A stretch of DNA of 53,737 nucleotides from Vreelandella sedimenti (GTDB taxonomy: Bacteria; Pseudomonadota; Gammaproteobacteria; Pseudomonadales; Halomonadaceae): NCBI RefSeq assembly GCF_013416325.1, contig NZ_JACCGK010000024.1, forward strand, positions 5,272 to 59,008, written 5' to 3'. Shown piece after piece: positions 26,535 to 35,639 of the stretch. A program made the translations under genes and the position numbers. A model generated the notes under the pieces. That model was not told the origin of the DNA, ran no database searches, and saw only the letters and a program-made list of their open reading frames with translations. How positions within the stretch are numbered: position 1 is the first letter of the stretch; each line of letters begins with the position of its first letter.

Positions 26535-26548
26535 TCTCTAGCTAGAGA
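26535..26548. promoter_or_regulatory. 14-bp perfect palindrome upstream of lon
   Basis: TCTCTAGCTAGAGA is a perfect palindrome about 140 nt before the lon start. It lies next to a TATAAA stretch on the minus strand at about 26527-26532, so it may overlap a lon promoter. No heat-shock (sigma-32) promoter of good quality could be identified by eye. Confidence 0.35.
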
Positions 26549-26618
26549 ACCAGGCTTCACAACACGCTTTATAAGGGCTCTCTCTACAGCAGAGCTCTAC
26601 AAGAACACCCTACAACAA

Positions 26619-26644
26619 CAAGGGGTCGCCTTGGCGACCCCTTG
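26619..26644 (-). terminator. Terminator after clpX
   Basis: A 12-bp perfect stem (CAAGGGGTCGCC and its complement) with a tiny loop lies about 47 nt after the clpX stop. On the minus strand it is followed by TTGTTGTAGG, a weak T tract. It likely separates clpPX from lon. Confidence 0.75.
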
Positions 26645-26690
26645 ATTTAGCGCAAGCGGTTGAAGCTGGGCCGCGATACTCGACTAGCCA

Positions 26691-27971
26691 CTAACCATCA
26701 GTGCCGTCGACACGTGCATCTTCCTGCTGAGAGTAGATCAACAGAGGTTCGCTTTCTCCGGCTATCACAGATCCGTCGATGACGACCTTGCTAACACCTT
26801 CAAGCGAAGGAATTTCGTACATGGTATCCAACAGTACCGACTCTAGAATAGAGCGCAGTCCGCGAGCACCTGTCTTACGCTCCATGGCTTTTTCAGCCAC
26901 TGCACGTAACGCTTCATCTCTGAATTCTAGCGTTACATCTTCCATTTCAAACAGTTTGGCGTACTGCTTAACCAGCGAATTCTTCGGTTCTGTAAGAATC
27001 TGCACCAGGGCGTCTTCCGTGAGCTCCATCAGTGTTGCGATGATGGGCAGACGCCCCACAAACTCTGGAATCAAGCCAAATTTAACCAGATCATCAGGCT
27101 CTACGTCGGCCAGCAGTTCACCCACCCCACGGGAGGACTCTTTGCTTTTCACCGCCGCATTGAAGCCGATGCCGCCTTTCTCAGCGCGGTCACGAATAAC
27201 TTTATCCAGCCCTGCAAAAGCACCGCCTACGATAAACAGAATGTTGCCCGTATTGACTTGAACAAACTCCTGCTGGGGGTGTTTGCGTCCGCCTTGAGGC
27301 GGCACGGAAGCTGTCGTTCCTTCAATAAGCTTCAGCAGTGCTTGCTGAACGCCTTCACCCGAGACATCACGGGTAATAGAAGGGTTATCCGACTTACGTG
27401 AAATCTTGTCGATTTCATCGATATAAACAATGCCACGCTCGGCTTTCTCGACGTCGTAATCGCACTTCTGCAATAGCTTCTGGATGATGTTTTCGACATC
27501 TTCACCAACATAGCCGGCTTCCGTCAGCGTGGTTGCATCCGCAATGGTAAAAGGTACATTCAGTAACCGTGCCATGGTTTCCGCAAGCAGCGTTTTACCG
27601 CTACCGGTGGGGCCAATCAACAGAATGTTTGATTTACCCAGCTCTACGTCGCCGTCGCGTACATCTGTTTTCAAACGCTTATAGTGGTTATATACCGCTA
27701 CGGAAAGCACCATTTTGGCGCGATCCTGTCCGATAACGTAGTCATCAAGCGTATGACGTATTTCGCGTGGCGTAGGTAAACGCTCCTCATCGCTCTCGGC
27801 ATCGGCTTCGAGAACTTCTTCGCGAATGATGTCATTACACAAGTCGACACACTCATCGCAGATATAGACGGATGGGCCCGCAATCAGCTTACGTACTTCG
27901 TTTTGGTTTTTGCCACAAAACGAGCAGTAGAGCAGTTTGCCACCTTCGTCTTTGCCTTTGCCGTCGGCCAT
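26691..27971 (-). CDS. clpX: ATP-dependent Clp protease ATP-binding subunit ClpX
   Basis: AAA+ unfoldase that feeds ClpP. The 426-residue protein has an N-terminal zinc-binding domain with CSFCG (about 16-20) and CDECVDLC (about 36-43), Walker A GPTGSGKT, Walker B VYIDEIDK, and the pore and IGF-loop regions. The start at 27971 is chosen because AGAGG lies 7 nt upstream. The ATG at 27977 directly touches that site. It follows clpP by about 75 nt, with a GC-rich hairpin in between. Confidence 0.96.
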   Translation of the reverse strand: MADGKGKDEGGKLLYCSFCGKNQNEVRKLIAGPSVYICDECVDLCNDIIREEVLEADAESDEERLPTPREIRHTLDDYVIGQDRAKMVLSVAVYNHYKRLKTDVRDGDVELGKSNILLIGPTGSGKTLLAETMARLLNVPFTIADATTLTEAGYVGEDVENIIQKLLQKCDYDVEKAERGIVYIDEIDKISRKSDNPSITRDVSGEGVQQALLKLIEGTTASVPPQGGRKHPQQEFVQVNTGNILFIVGGAFAGLDKVIRDRAEKGGIGFNAAVKSKESSRGVGELLADVEPDDLVKFGLIPEFVGRLPIIATLMELTEDALVQILTEPKNSLVKQYAKLFEMEDVTLEFRDEALRAVAEKAMERKTGARGLRSILESVLLDTMYEIPSLEGVSKVVIDGSVIAGESEPLLIYSQQEDARVDGTDG

Positions 27972-27990
27972 TCGCATACCTCTATCACTG

Positions 27991-28008
27991 CGGCGGCTTT
28001 CGCCGCCG
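27991..28008 (-). promoter_or_regulatory. GAAA-tetraloop hairpin between clpP and clpX
   Basis: On the minus strand a 7-bp stem CGGCGGC pairs with GCCGCCG around a GAAA loop, a very stable RNA fold. There is no T tract, so it is unlikely to terminate transcription. It may set different stability for clpP and clpX parts of the mRNA. Confidence 0.5.
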
Positions 28009-28046
28009 GAAAAGCTCGTTAGATAAAGCAGAATCCTATCACGCTA

Positions 28047-28664
28047 TCAGGATGTAGGCCGCTTATCCAGCACTGCATCAATCAGGCCATACTCTTTGGC
28101 TTGATTGGCGCTCATGAAATTATCCCGATCGGTATCACGTGAGACAGCGTCAATTTCCTGGCCCGTGTGGTGGGCAAGAATTTGGTTCAACTTCTCGCGA
28201 ATACCCAGAATTTCACGGGTATGAATTTCAATGTCAGACGCTTGGCCTTGGTAACCACCCAGCGGCTGGTGAATCATGACGCGTGAGTTGGGCAGGCAGA
28301 AACGCTTGCCAGCAGCACCCGCTGTCAATAACAGTGCACCCATGCTGGCCGCCTGACCAATACACACCGTAGAGACATCCGGCTTCACAAACTGCATAGT
28401 GTCATAAATCGACATACCCGCGGTGACCGAACCACCTGGTGAGTTAATATACAGGTGAATATCTTTATCGGGGTTTTCCGATTCCAGGAACAGCAGTTGG
28501 GCAACAACCAGATTAGCCATGTAGTCTTCTACAGGGCCTACCAAAAAGATCACACGCTCTTTTAACAGGCGTGAGTAAATGTCGTAGGCTCTTTCCCCTT
28601 TGGCGCTCTGCTCAACCACCATGGGCACTAAACCGCCGGCGTTTTGAATATCAAACTCACTCAT
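28047..28664 (-). CDS. clpP: ATP-dependent Clp protease proteolytic subunit
   Basis: Forms the 14-mer serine-protease chamber used by ClpX. The 205-residue protein has catalytic Ser in IGQAASMGALLL (about 103), His in MIHQPLGG (about 128) and Asp in RDTDRDNFMS (about 177). The IYSRLLKERVIFLVGPVED start is typical. AAGGA lies 9-13 nt before the ATG. It sits between trigger factor and clpX in the conserved order. Confidence 0.97.
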   Translation of the reverse strand: MSEFDIQNAGGLVPMVVEQSAKGERAYDIYSRLLKERVIFLVGPVEDYMANLVVAQLLFLESENPDKDIHLYINSPGGSVTAGMSIYDTMQFVKPDVSTVCIGQAASMGALLLTAGAAGKRFCLPNSRVMIHQPLGGYQGQASDIEIHTREILGIREKLNQILAHHTGQEIDAVSRDTDRDNFMSANQAKEYGLIDAVLDKRPTS

Positions 28665-28695
28665 TCAGGTGATTCCTTGCGTCCGGGAAGGGAAA

Positions 28696-28719
28696 GGCGC
28701 ACCGACATATAGGTGCGCC
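28696..28719 (-). terminator. Possible attenuator hairpin between tig and clpP
   Basis: An 8-bp stem (GGCGCACC and its complement) with an 8-nt loop lies just after the tig stop. On the minus strand it is followed by TTTCCCTTCCC. The pyrimidine tail is poor in consecutive T, so partial termination or mRNA end protection is more likely than full termination. Confidence 0.5.
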
Positions 28720-28732
28720 ACGTTCCAGGGTG

Positions 28733-30085
28733 TTAGGCGCTCGCTTGCTCGCCCTCTTCAGCACCCTCATCTTGCTCTGCCTGCTGCTGCGCAGCGGCAA
28801 GGGCTTGCTGATAAGACATTTCAACGTCTTTAATGTTCGTTTGCTCAAGCAGCTTAGCCACCGCTTTCTCTTCGAGAATGGCAGATTTCACTTGGGTTTT
28901 CATCTGCTCGTTACCCATGTAGTAGCTAACCACTTCATCAGGATCTTGGTACTGCTCAGCAAGCTCGGTTACTTTTGCTTTGATAGCGTCATCATCGGCA
29001 TCGAGTTCGTTAGCTTTGATCACTTCAGCCAGCAACAAGCCAACCTGAACGCGGCCTTTGGCCTGCTCTTCAAATAGTTCGTTGGGCAACTGGCTGACAT
29101 CAAAATCTTCGCCTAAACCAAACTGCTGCGCCGCTTGGCGCTTCATGCCGTCAGTCTCTTGCTGAACGAGTGCGCTAGGCACAGGAATTTCGTTAACCTT
29201 TTTCAGCGCATCGAGCACTTGCTGCTTAACCCGGTTATCAACGGCTTGCGACGCTTCACGGGTCATGTTCTTCTTGATTTCAGCGCGGAATTTTTCCTGA
29301 TCGCCGCCCTCAACGCCAAAACGCTCAATAAACTCAGCGTCTACTTCGGGCAATTTCTGGCTGCTGACTTTATGTACGGTTACCTTGAAGGTGGCTTCTT
29401 TACCGGCTAAATGCTCGGCCTGGTAATCCTCAGGGAAGGTGACGTTAAGGGTCTTCTCTTCGCCCGCTTTAGCGCCAATTAACTGCTCTTCAAAGCCAGG
29501 AATAAAGCTATTGGAACCAATGACTAGCGTGTGGCCTTCGGCGCTACCGCCTTCAAACGGCTCATCACCAATATAACCCTGGAAGTCGATAGTGACTTGA
29601 TCGCCGTCAGCTGCAGCGGCGTCCACTTCTTCCCAGGCTGCATTTTGCTTACGCAGCGTATCGATCATCTCATCGACATCCGCATCACTAACCGAAACCA
29701 CCGGACGCTCAATCTCTGTACCTTCGATAGAGTTAAGCTCAACCTGCGGGTAGATCTCCATAACCGCAACGAACTCTAGATCTTTACCTGACTCATTGAC
29801 CGATGGCTCAATTTGCGGGAAGCCAGCAGGGTTCAGCCCCTCTTCGGTAATAGCACGCACATAACGCTCGCGCATTACTTCGCTGACAACCTCGTTACGT
29901 ACGTCTTGGCCGTAGCGCTGCTGAACTACTGCCATTGGCACCCGGCCCTGGCGAAAACCATTCAAGCGAACGTTCTTCGCAGTGTCTTTCAAGCGAGCGC
30001 TAACGGCCCCGTCAATTTCGGCCGCCGGCACTTGAATGGTAATGCGGCGTTCGATCTGGGAGGTCGTCTCGACAGAAACTTGCAT
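28733..30085 (-). CDS. tig: Trigger factor, ribosome-associated chaperone
   Basis: Ribosome-bound chaperone and prolyl isomerase that meets nascent chains. The 450-residue protein has an N-terminal ribosome-binding domain with the signature GFRQGRVPM (about 43-51), an FKBP-type PPIase domain (about 155-245, GDQVTIDFQGYIGDEPFEGG region) and the C-terminal SurA-like chaperone arms. The very C-terminus is acidic and Gln/Glu-rich. The start MQVSVETT at 30085 has AGAGGA 5-6 nt upstream. A longer reading to 30124 is unlikely. It is the first gene of the tig-clpPX cluster. Confidence 0.95.
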   Translation of the reverse strand: MQVSVETTSQIERRITIQVPAAEIDGAVSARLKDTAKNVRLNGFRQGRVPMAVVQQRYGQDVRNEVVSEVMRERYVRAITEEGLNPAGFPQIEPSVNESGKDLEFVAVMEIYPQVELNSIEGTEIERPVVSVSDADVDEMIDTLRKQNAAWEEVDAAAADGDQVTIDFQGYIGDEPFEGGSAEGHTLVIGSNSFIPGFEEQLIGAKAGEEKTLNVTFPEDYQAEHLAGKEATFKVTVHKVSSQKLPEVDAEFIERFGVEGGDQEKFRAEIKKNMTREASQAVDNRVKQQVLDALKKVNEIPVPSALVQQETDGMKRQAAQQFGLGEDFDVSQLPNELFEEQAKGRVQVGLLLAEVIKANELDADDDAIKAKVTELAEQYQDPDEVVSYYMGNEQMKTQVKSAILEEKAVAKLLEQTNIKDVEMSYQQALAAAQQQAEQDEGAEEGEQASA

Positions 30086-30344
30086 GAATTGTCCTCTAAC
30101 GGCTGGGCGTTGTGTTGATTGCATATAATAAGTTCAAGGGGGCAATTTTAAGAACCCCAACGCATAGTGGCAAGCGCCATGCTCGCAACATGGGGGCAGT
30201 GATTTTAAAAACAAGGGAATAAGCGAGCAATTAACCACTTTAAGGCGTGTTTAGCTTCATTATTCGCCCCACGCTGCGTAATTTCTACCATTCTACTGCT
30301 TTGTGCGTCTTGCAGCGACTTTTTCAATCACTACCGCAAAAAAG

Positions 30345-30722
30345 CTAACTTGCATGACGCTCACCCGACCACCATAAGCTTAGCGCATGGAGAAGCACCC
30401 CAAGCGTAGCACCATGAGAAATGAACACCTGCCAACTGATCCAGTCCGTAAACAGCGCATGCCAGCCACCCATCACCACCATTCCCAGCAGCAGCATAAC
30501 GACTAACCGTTTACATAGTTGTGGCAGACGGCGACGCGCTTCCACGGCCAGTAAGCGCCACTGAACAATCGCCGCAAAAGCCACCAGTGCTAAGGCGAAG
30601 ATAATCAGCGTCTGGCGGGTTTCATGCCCTCCCGCCATGTAGCGAGGCAGAGTTGCCAGCATAACGACACATAAGCCCAGCGCAACGCTGATGCGCTCAG
30701 GCGAGGTGGGCGCTCGCTGCAT
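30345..30722 (-). CDS. Small predicted membrane protein of unknown function
   Basis: A 125-residue protein that I do not recognise. It has about four hydrophobic segments (roughly 12-28, 38-54, 71-86 and 100-117) separated by Arg-rich loops, consistent with an inner-membrane protein. It begins 3 nt after the flavodoxin stop, so the two are very probably cotranscribed. The Arg/Lys-rich loop around 60-73 would be cytoplasmic by the positive-inside rule. A redox or electron-transfer role could be guessed from its neighbour, but nothing in the sequence shows it. Confidence 0.65.
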   Translation of the reverse strand: MQRAPTSPERISVALGLCVVMLATLPRYMAGGHETRQTLIIFALALVAFAAIVQWRLLAVEARRRLPQLCKRLVVMLLLGMVVMGGWHALFTDWISWQVFISHGATLGVLLHALSLWWSGERHAS

Positions 30723-30725
30723 CGC

Positions 30726-31190
30726 TCAAGCTACCTCTAATTGCTGGGCAACGATCCACTCTTCCACCCAGGGCACAGCAGCATCGTCGGCCATAAATGT
30801 CTCCATGGCGTCGATCTCTAGGCGCTCCCCTAAACGCGTCGCGCCATGATCCGCCAGCAATTCATCAAGCGCGCGGCCAGCACCACAAAATGTATCACCA
30901 TACGAGCTATCACCGAGTGCAATGAGTCCATAGCGAAGTGTAGTAAGTGCGGGACTTTGGTCACGCAACTGTCGGACAAAGGGCACAAAACTGCCGGGAA
31001 AATCACCACTACCAGTGGTCGATACACAAAAAAGCGCCAAATCGGCGTCACCGTTGGCAATATCATCGACAGATGGCTGTTCAACAATCTCCACAGCGTA
31101 ACCTGCCTGTTCAAATAGGGGCTTCACCTGCTCTGCCACATCAAGGGCACCGCCATACATGGTACCCACCAAAATATTTAGCTTCGGCAT
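30726..31190 (-). CDS. Flavodoxin / MioC-like FMN-binding protein
   Basis: Probable small FMN-binding electron carrier, 154 residues from the ATG at 31190. GGGGAG lies just upstream; a GTG 6 nt earlier overlaps it. The phosphate-binding loop is the variant VGTMYGGALDVAE (about 7-19) and the isoalloxazine-contact loops are STTGSGDFPG (about 57-66) and ALGDSSYGDTFCGAG (about 91-105). These motifs match the MioC/sulfite-reductase flavodoxin type. Its redox partner is unknown. The downstream membrane protein is probably in the same transcript. Confidence 0.85.
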   Translation of the reverse strand: MPKLNILVGTMYGGALDVAEQVKPLFEQAGYAVEIVEQPSVDDIANGDADLALFCVSTTGSGDFPGSFVPFVRQLRDQSPALTTLRYGLIALGDSSYGDTFCGAGRALDELLADHGATRLGERLEIDAMETFMADDAAVPWVEEWIVAQQLEVA

Positions 31191-31332
31191 CGTCACTCCC
31201 CTGTCAAAGTGTCACAGTGCCAACCGTCAAGTCGACAAATACCTGATGAATTTGCTCAAATATTAACATGGCTGGCTAGAATGAGACACATCGCCCAAAC
31301 GGGTGACTTACACGCAGCGCACAGGAGTGGCT

Positions 31333-31545
31333 ATGCAGCAAACCTTCGAGGCTTGGATCACCCCGCTAATGATTAGCGGCCTGATCATATTTATGTGTTT
31401 TATTATCTGGGATTTGGCCAAAAAATCGAACGCAGGCAAATTTGGCACCATCATGCTGTTTGTGGTGCTCGGCGCAGGCATGCTGGGTTACGTCATTAAG
31501 GTGGTGATTACCTGGCTAATCGAAGGTGGCGGCATGCAGGGGTAA
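31333..31545 (+). CDS. DUF2788 family membrane protein
   Basis: A 70-residue protein with two predicted transmembrane helices (about 10-28 and 38-58), linked by the positively charged loop KKSNAGKFG. The length and LGAGMLGYVIKVV segment fit the DUF2788 family, whose function is unknown. ACAGGAGTGGCT precedes the ATG. It is transcribed away from the flavodoxin gene, across 142 nt, and ends before a shared terminator. Confidence 0.8.
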   Translation: MQQTFEAWITPLMISGLIIFMCFIIWDLAKKSNAGKFGTIMLFVVLGAGMLGYVIKVVITWLIEGGGMQG

Positions 31546-31612
31546 CAAAAGCCATCATTCCACAGGCGCGCTTATCACTACACTCATCACAACAACGCCC
31601 ATCATAAAAGAG

Positions 31613-31640
31613 AAAAGGAGCGCCCGAAGGCACTCCTTTT
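31613..31640. terminator. Bidirectional terminator between the DUF2788 gene and ihfA
   Basis: Stem of AAAAGGAG, one mismatch, then GCC closed by a CGAA tetraloop, followed by TTTTTT on the plus strand. On the minus strand the tail is CTTTTCTCTTTT, so it can also end the pheST-ihfA message. Confidence 0.82.
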
Positions 31641-31714
31641 TTATGAAGGGGAGTCTTGCATGAAACGAGAGCAGCTACTGACCTGTGAGTAACAGCATTT
31701 CTCAAACCAAAAGA

Positions 31715-32014
31715 CTATTCACCGCCTTCATAGTGCTCGACCTGCTGCTTAAGCTTCTGCCCTGGGCGAAACGTCACGACTCTTCGAGCAGAAATGGGAA
31801 TTTCTTCACCGGTTTTGGGGTTACGCCCTGGCCGCTCGCGTTTATCTCGCAGATCAAAGTTACCAAAACCCGATAGCTTTACCTGTTCGTTCTCACGAAG
31901 GCAGGCTCTAATCTCTTCAAAAAAAGCTTCGACCATAGCCTTCGCTTCTCGTTTGGACAGGGCTAGCTCTGCATGCAAATGTTCGGCTAGCTCTGCTTTG
32001 GTCAACGCACCCAT
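31715..32014 (-). CDS. ihfA: Integration host factor alpha subunit
   Basis: DNA-bending subunit of IHF, 99 residues. The start MGALTKAELAEHL, the middle FGNFDLRDKRERPGRNPKTGEEI (signature GRNPKTG near 63-70) and the C-terminal VVTFRPGQKLK are characteristic. The start at 32014 has AAGGAG 8 nt upstream. A longer reading reaching 32107 is not supported. It follows pheT by about 130 nt, the position ihfA holds behind pheST in E. coli and Pseudomonas. Confidence 0.95.
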   Translation of the reverse strand: MGALTKAELAEHLHAELALSKREAKAMVEAFFEEIRACLRENEQVKLSGFGNFDLRDKRERPGRNPKTGEEIPISARRVVTFRPGQKLKQQVEHYEGGE

Positions 32015-32142
32015 AAGGCTTCTCCTTATCCTTGAAGCAAACACAGCAACAAACGCTCTGTACCAAACGTACAGTAGCAAACGCATTGCCAAGAACGTGA
32101 TAAGCATCGTGGCGTAGCCCAGGCACTCACATAGCTACTTAA

Positions 32143-34524
32143 TTAGCCGCGCAGCTCAGCATCTAACTTGACACGCACTTGTGTCACAATTGAATCAACC
32201 AACTGATTGATTTCCTCGTCGTTTAGCGTGCGCGATGGATGCTGCCAGGTCAAGCCCAAAGCAATACTCTTGTGCTCTTCGGCCACGCCTTTACCTGAAT
32301 AGACGTCAAATAGCTTGATATCTTGCAGATACTCACCTGCTTGTTGCTTGGCGCAATCCAACAGCGCCTGCACAGGAGTCGCCTCTTTGAGTATAAACGC
32401 CAAATCACGGCGCACCTCAGGAAAGCGTGATAACGGCTCAAAGGCAGGAATACGGCCTTGGCTAAGCGCATCCAGGCGCACTTCAAACAGCACGGCATCC
32501 ATCTTTAACCCTAGCGTTGCGCGAACCTGTGGGTGCAGGGTGCCAATCCAGCCTGCTGGCTCTCCTCGGTGCTGCAGTTGCGCGCACTGCCCAGGATGAA
32601 GAGCTGGGTGCTCTGCAGGTTCAAAGCGCCATGCGTCAGCGTCACCGCCCAAGGCCAGAACACTCTCCAAATCGCCTTTTAGATCGTAGAAATCCACCCG
32701 CCCTTTCGCATCACTCCAGCCCTCGGCTTCCCGCGCCCCACAGACCAAGGCACCAAGCATCGGGACTTGTGACAACGCATCCAGTTCGCCGTTGAAGACT
32801 AGCCCGGTTTCAAACAGCCGTACGCGGGTTTGCTGCCGGTTAAGATTATACTCCATGGCGCGCACCAAGCCGGGAAACAAACTAGCACGCATCACCGACA
32901 AATCAGCCGAGATAGGGTTAGCTAGCGCGGGGCTTACGGCGTCGGGCAGCATGGTCGCTTGCAGCTCGGGAGCCACAAAGCTGTAGGTAATCGCCTCTTG
33001 AAAACCGCGGGCAACCATCTGGCAGCGCAGTCTTGCCAGGGTAAGCGTTGCCTCGTCTGCTGAACGGAGCGCCAAGCGTGCCGCCGGCCGGCGCACCGGC
33101 AAATTATTGTAGCCATGGATACGCGCTACTTCTTCGATGAGATCCTCTTCGATGGCCAGATCAAAACGCCAACTTGGCGCAGTGACTGCCCATCCGGCAT
33201 CCTGCACGCTGACTTCAAGCCCTAGGCGTTGCAAGATATCGGTCACATCATCACTATCGAGAGCCTTGGAAAGCGCTTTTTCTAACCGCTCACTGCGCAA
33301 GAAAATAGCGCGCTCAGCAGGCATATGCTCAGCACTTTGCGCTTCAACAAGAGGCCCTGCTTGGCCGCCGCAGATATCAATCAAAAGCTGTGTGGCACGC
33401 TCAACGGCAACTGGCGTCAATTGTGGATCGACGCCGCGCTCAAAACGGTGCGATGCATCAGTGTGCAGCCCGTAGGAGCGCGCCTGGCCCGCAATGGCAA
33501 GCGGGGTAAAGAACGCTGATTCCAGGAAAATAGTCTGGGTATTTTCATTAACGCCGGAGTTTTCCCCACCCATCACACCTGCCATGGCTAGCGGGCCTGA
33601 GCTGTCGGCAATGATCAATGTCTCGGGGCGCAGCGCCATATCGCTACCATCAAGCAGTGTTAGCCATTCGCCCGGCTTGGCCATGCGAACCACTATGCCC
33701 TCTTGCAGGTTGTGGCGGTCAAAGGCGTGCATCGGCTGGCCCAATTCCAGCATGACGTAGTTGGTAATATCCACCACTGGGTCAATCGAGCGCACGCCAC
33801 TGCGGCGAAGACGCTCTACCATCCACAGAGGTGTTTCAGCCTTAACATTAACGCCCTTGATTACGCGGCCAATATAGCGCGGGCACTGCTCTGGTGCCTC
33901 TATGCTCACCGCGAAGCTATCCTCAACTTCCGCGACCACCGGTGCGATTACGGGCCCGTTAACCGGCAAACGGTTAAGCACGCCGACTTCTCGTGCTATC
34001 CCCTTAATACTCAGACAGTCTCCCCGGTTGGGCGTCAGATCGACCTCAAACGTCATGTCATTAAGATGCATGAACTCTCTGAAATCGACCCCCACCGTCG
34101 CAGATGACGACAGCACCAGGATGCCGGGTGAGGCCTCTTCTTCAAGCCCTAGCTCCGATGCAGAGCAAATCATCCCGCGCGACTCAACGCCGCGTAGCTT
34201 GGCTTTTTTGATTTTAAAATCACCTGGCAGCACGCCACCCACCTGGGCAAAGGGGATTTTCTGACCAACATCAACATTGGGCGCACCGCAGACAACCTGC
34301 ACAGGCTCGCCACTACCGTCATCAACGGTGCACACATTGAGCTTATCCGCGTCAGGGTGCTTCTCTTTACTCAGCACCTCAGCCACCACCACACCACTGA
34401 ATGCGGCAGCTACCGACTCAATAGTGTCAACTTCCAAGCCCGCCATGGTGATTTGGTCGGCTATTGCCTGCGTTTCAAGCTGCGGCGAGACCCACTCACG
34501 CAGCCACTGTTCTGAAAATTTCAT
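32143..34524 (-). CDS. pheT: Phenylalanyl-tRNA synthetase beta subunit
   Basis: Beta subunit of the heterotetrameric PheRS, 793 residues. The order is an EMAP/OB-fold tRNA-binding region (about 40-150, VVAEVLSKEKHPDADKLNVC and CGAPN), the B3/B4 editing domain (about 215-395), B5 (about 400-470), a catalytic-like core without synthetase activity, and the C-terminal anticodon-binding FDX-ACB domain (about 700-793). AGGATCAACG precedes the ATG. It begins 26 nt after pheS. Confidence 0.96.
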   Translation of the reverse strand: MKFSEQWLREWVSPQLETQAIADQITMAGLEVDTIESVAAAFSGVVVAEVLSKEKHPDADKLNVCTVDDGSGEPVQVVCGAPNVDVGQKIPFAQVGGVLPGDFKIKKAKLRGVESRGMICSASELGLEEEASPGILVLSSSATVGVDFREFMHLNDMTFEVDLTPNRGDCLSIKGIAREVGVLNRLPVNGPVIAPVVAEVEDSFAVSIEAPEQCPRYIGRVIKGVNVKAETPLWMVERLRRSGVRSIDPVVDITNYVMLELGQPMHAFDRHNLQEGIVVRMAKPGEWLTLLDGSDMALRPETLIIADSSGPLAMAGVMGGENSGVNENTQTIFLESAFFTPLAIAGQARSYGLHTDASHRFERGVDPQLTPVAVERATQLLIDICGGQAGPLVEAQSAEHMPAERAIFLRSERLEKALSKALDSDDVTDILQRLGLEVSVQDAGWAVTAPSWRFDLAIEEDLIEEVARIHGYNNLPVRRPAARLALRSADEATLTLARLRCQMVARGFQEAITYSFVAPELQATMLPDAVSPALANPISADLSVMRASLFPGLVRAMEYNLNRQQTRVRLFETGLVFNGELDALSQVPMLGALVCGAREAEGWSDAKGRVDFYDLKGDLESVLALGGDADAWRFEPAEHPALHPGQCAQLQHRGEPAGWIGTLHPQVRATLGLKMDAVLFEVRLDALSQGRIPAFEPLSRFPEVRRDLAFILKEATPVQALLDCAKQQAGEYLQDIKLFDVYSGKGVAEEHKSIALGLTWQHPSRTLNDEEINQLVDSIVTQVRVKLDAELRG

Positions 34525-34550
34525 CGTTGATCCTGTATTCGGCGGCGGTC

Positions 34551-35570
34551 TTAAGCGAATTGACGTAAAAAACGCAGATCGTTTTCAAAGAACAGGCGTA
34601 AATCATTCACGCCGTAGCGCAGCATTGCCAAACGCTCAGCCCCCATTCCGAAGGCAAAACCGGTATAGCGCTCGGTATCAATACCCGAGTGACGAAAGAC
34701 TTCAGGATGCACCATGCCGCATCCCATCACTTCCAGCCAGCCGCTGTGGGAACAGACACGGCAGCCTGCCCCACTACACATCACACACTGAATATCCACC
34801 TCGGCGGAGGGTTCAGTAAATGGAAAGTAGGAAGGACGGAAACGCACCGAAAGATCGTCTCGCTCAAAAAATGCCTGCAGAAAGTCTTCGATCGTCCCTT
34901 TAAGGTCGGCAAAGCTAACGCCCTCATCGACCAGCAGACCCTCGACTTGATGGAACATGGGTGTGTGGGTCAGGTCTGAGTCGCTGCGATACACGCGCCC
35001 CGGGCAAACAATACGGATGGGAGGCTCACTGCCTTTCATCGTGCGCACTTGCACCGGCGAGGTGTGAGTACGTAGCAGGCGCGTGGCATCAAAATAGAAG
35101 GTGTCAGCCATACCGCGAGCGGGATGGTGGGCAGGAATATTGAGAGCTTCGAAATTGTGATAGTCATCCTCAATCTCAGGCCCTACCGCCACATCATAAC
35201 CAATACGAGTGAACAGCCCCTCTATGCGCTCAAGCGTACGTGTCACAGGGTGCAGGCCGCCTTCGGCTTGGCCACGCCCAGGTAAAGTGACATCGATACT
35301 CTCTGCGGCCAAACGAGCATTCAGCGCAGCGCTTTCAAGCTGCTGGCGCTTGGCATCAATTTCGTCGGCTAGGGTTTGCTTGGCCTGATTAATACGCTCA
35401 CCCGCTACCGGGCGCTCTTCGGCTGACAGTTTTCCCAGACCTTTCAGCAAGGCAGTTACCTCACCTTTCTTACCTAAGTAGCGTACTCGTAACTCGTCTA
35501 GTGCGGCGACACTCTGCGCAGCCTGAATGGCGTCGCGAGCCTCAGATACCAGAGTAGGAAGGTGATCCAT
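34551..35570 (-). CDS. pheS: Phenylalanyl-tRNA synthetase alpha subunit
   Basis: Catalytic alpha subunit of PheRS, 339 residues. It has an N-terminal coiled coil (about 1-90) and class II motifs: HPARGMADTFYF region, motif 2 in VCPGRVYRSDSDLTHTPMFHQVEG, and motif 3 in GFAFGMGAERLAML. The start MDHLPTL at 35570 has CGGAG 8 nt upstream. A GTG at 35579 overlaps this site. No Phe-rich leader peptide like E. coli pheM was found before it. Confidence 0.96.
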   Translation of the reverse strand: MDHLPTLVSEARDAIQAAQSVAALDELRVRYLGKKGEVTALLKGLGKLSAEERPVAGERINQAKQTLADEIDAKRQQLESAALNARLAAESIDVTLPGRGQAEGGLHPVTRTLERIEGLFTRIGYDVAVGPEIEDDYHNFEALNIPAHHPARGMADTFYFDATRLLRTHTSPVQVRTMKGSEPPIRIVCPGRVYRSDSDLTHTPMFHQVEGLLVDEGVSFADLKGTIEDFLQAFFERDDLSVRFRPSYFPFTEPSAEVDIQCVMCSGAGCRVCSHSGWLEVMGCGMVHPEVFRHSGIDTERYTGFAFGMGAERLAMLRYGVNDLRLFFENDLRFLRQFA

Positions 35571-35639
35571 CCGTTTCACTCCGAATTAAGCGGTGTCCAT
35601 CCCTGAAGATGGCGTGGCACGTTGAAGGTGACAAAAAAA

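Noticed and set aside
30086..30344. A tRNA or small RNA gene upstream of tig
   Set aside because: I looked for cloverleaf features (T-loop GTTCRANNC, CCA end) and strong promoter-terminator pairs and saw none. The gap most likely holds only the tig promoter.
31794..32117. Plus-strand frames opposite ihfA and elsewhere opposite pheT, lon and clpX
   Set aside because: They are shadows of well-conserved genes and have Ser/Arg-rich low-complexity translations without family similarity.
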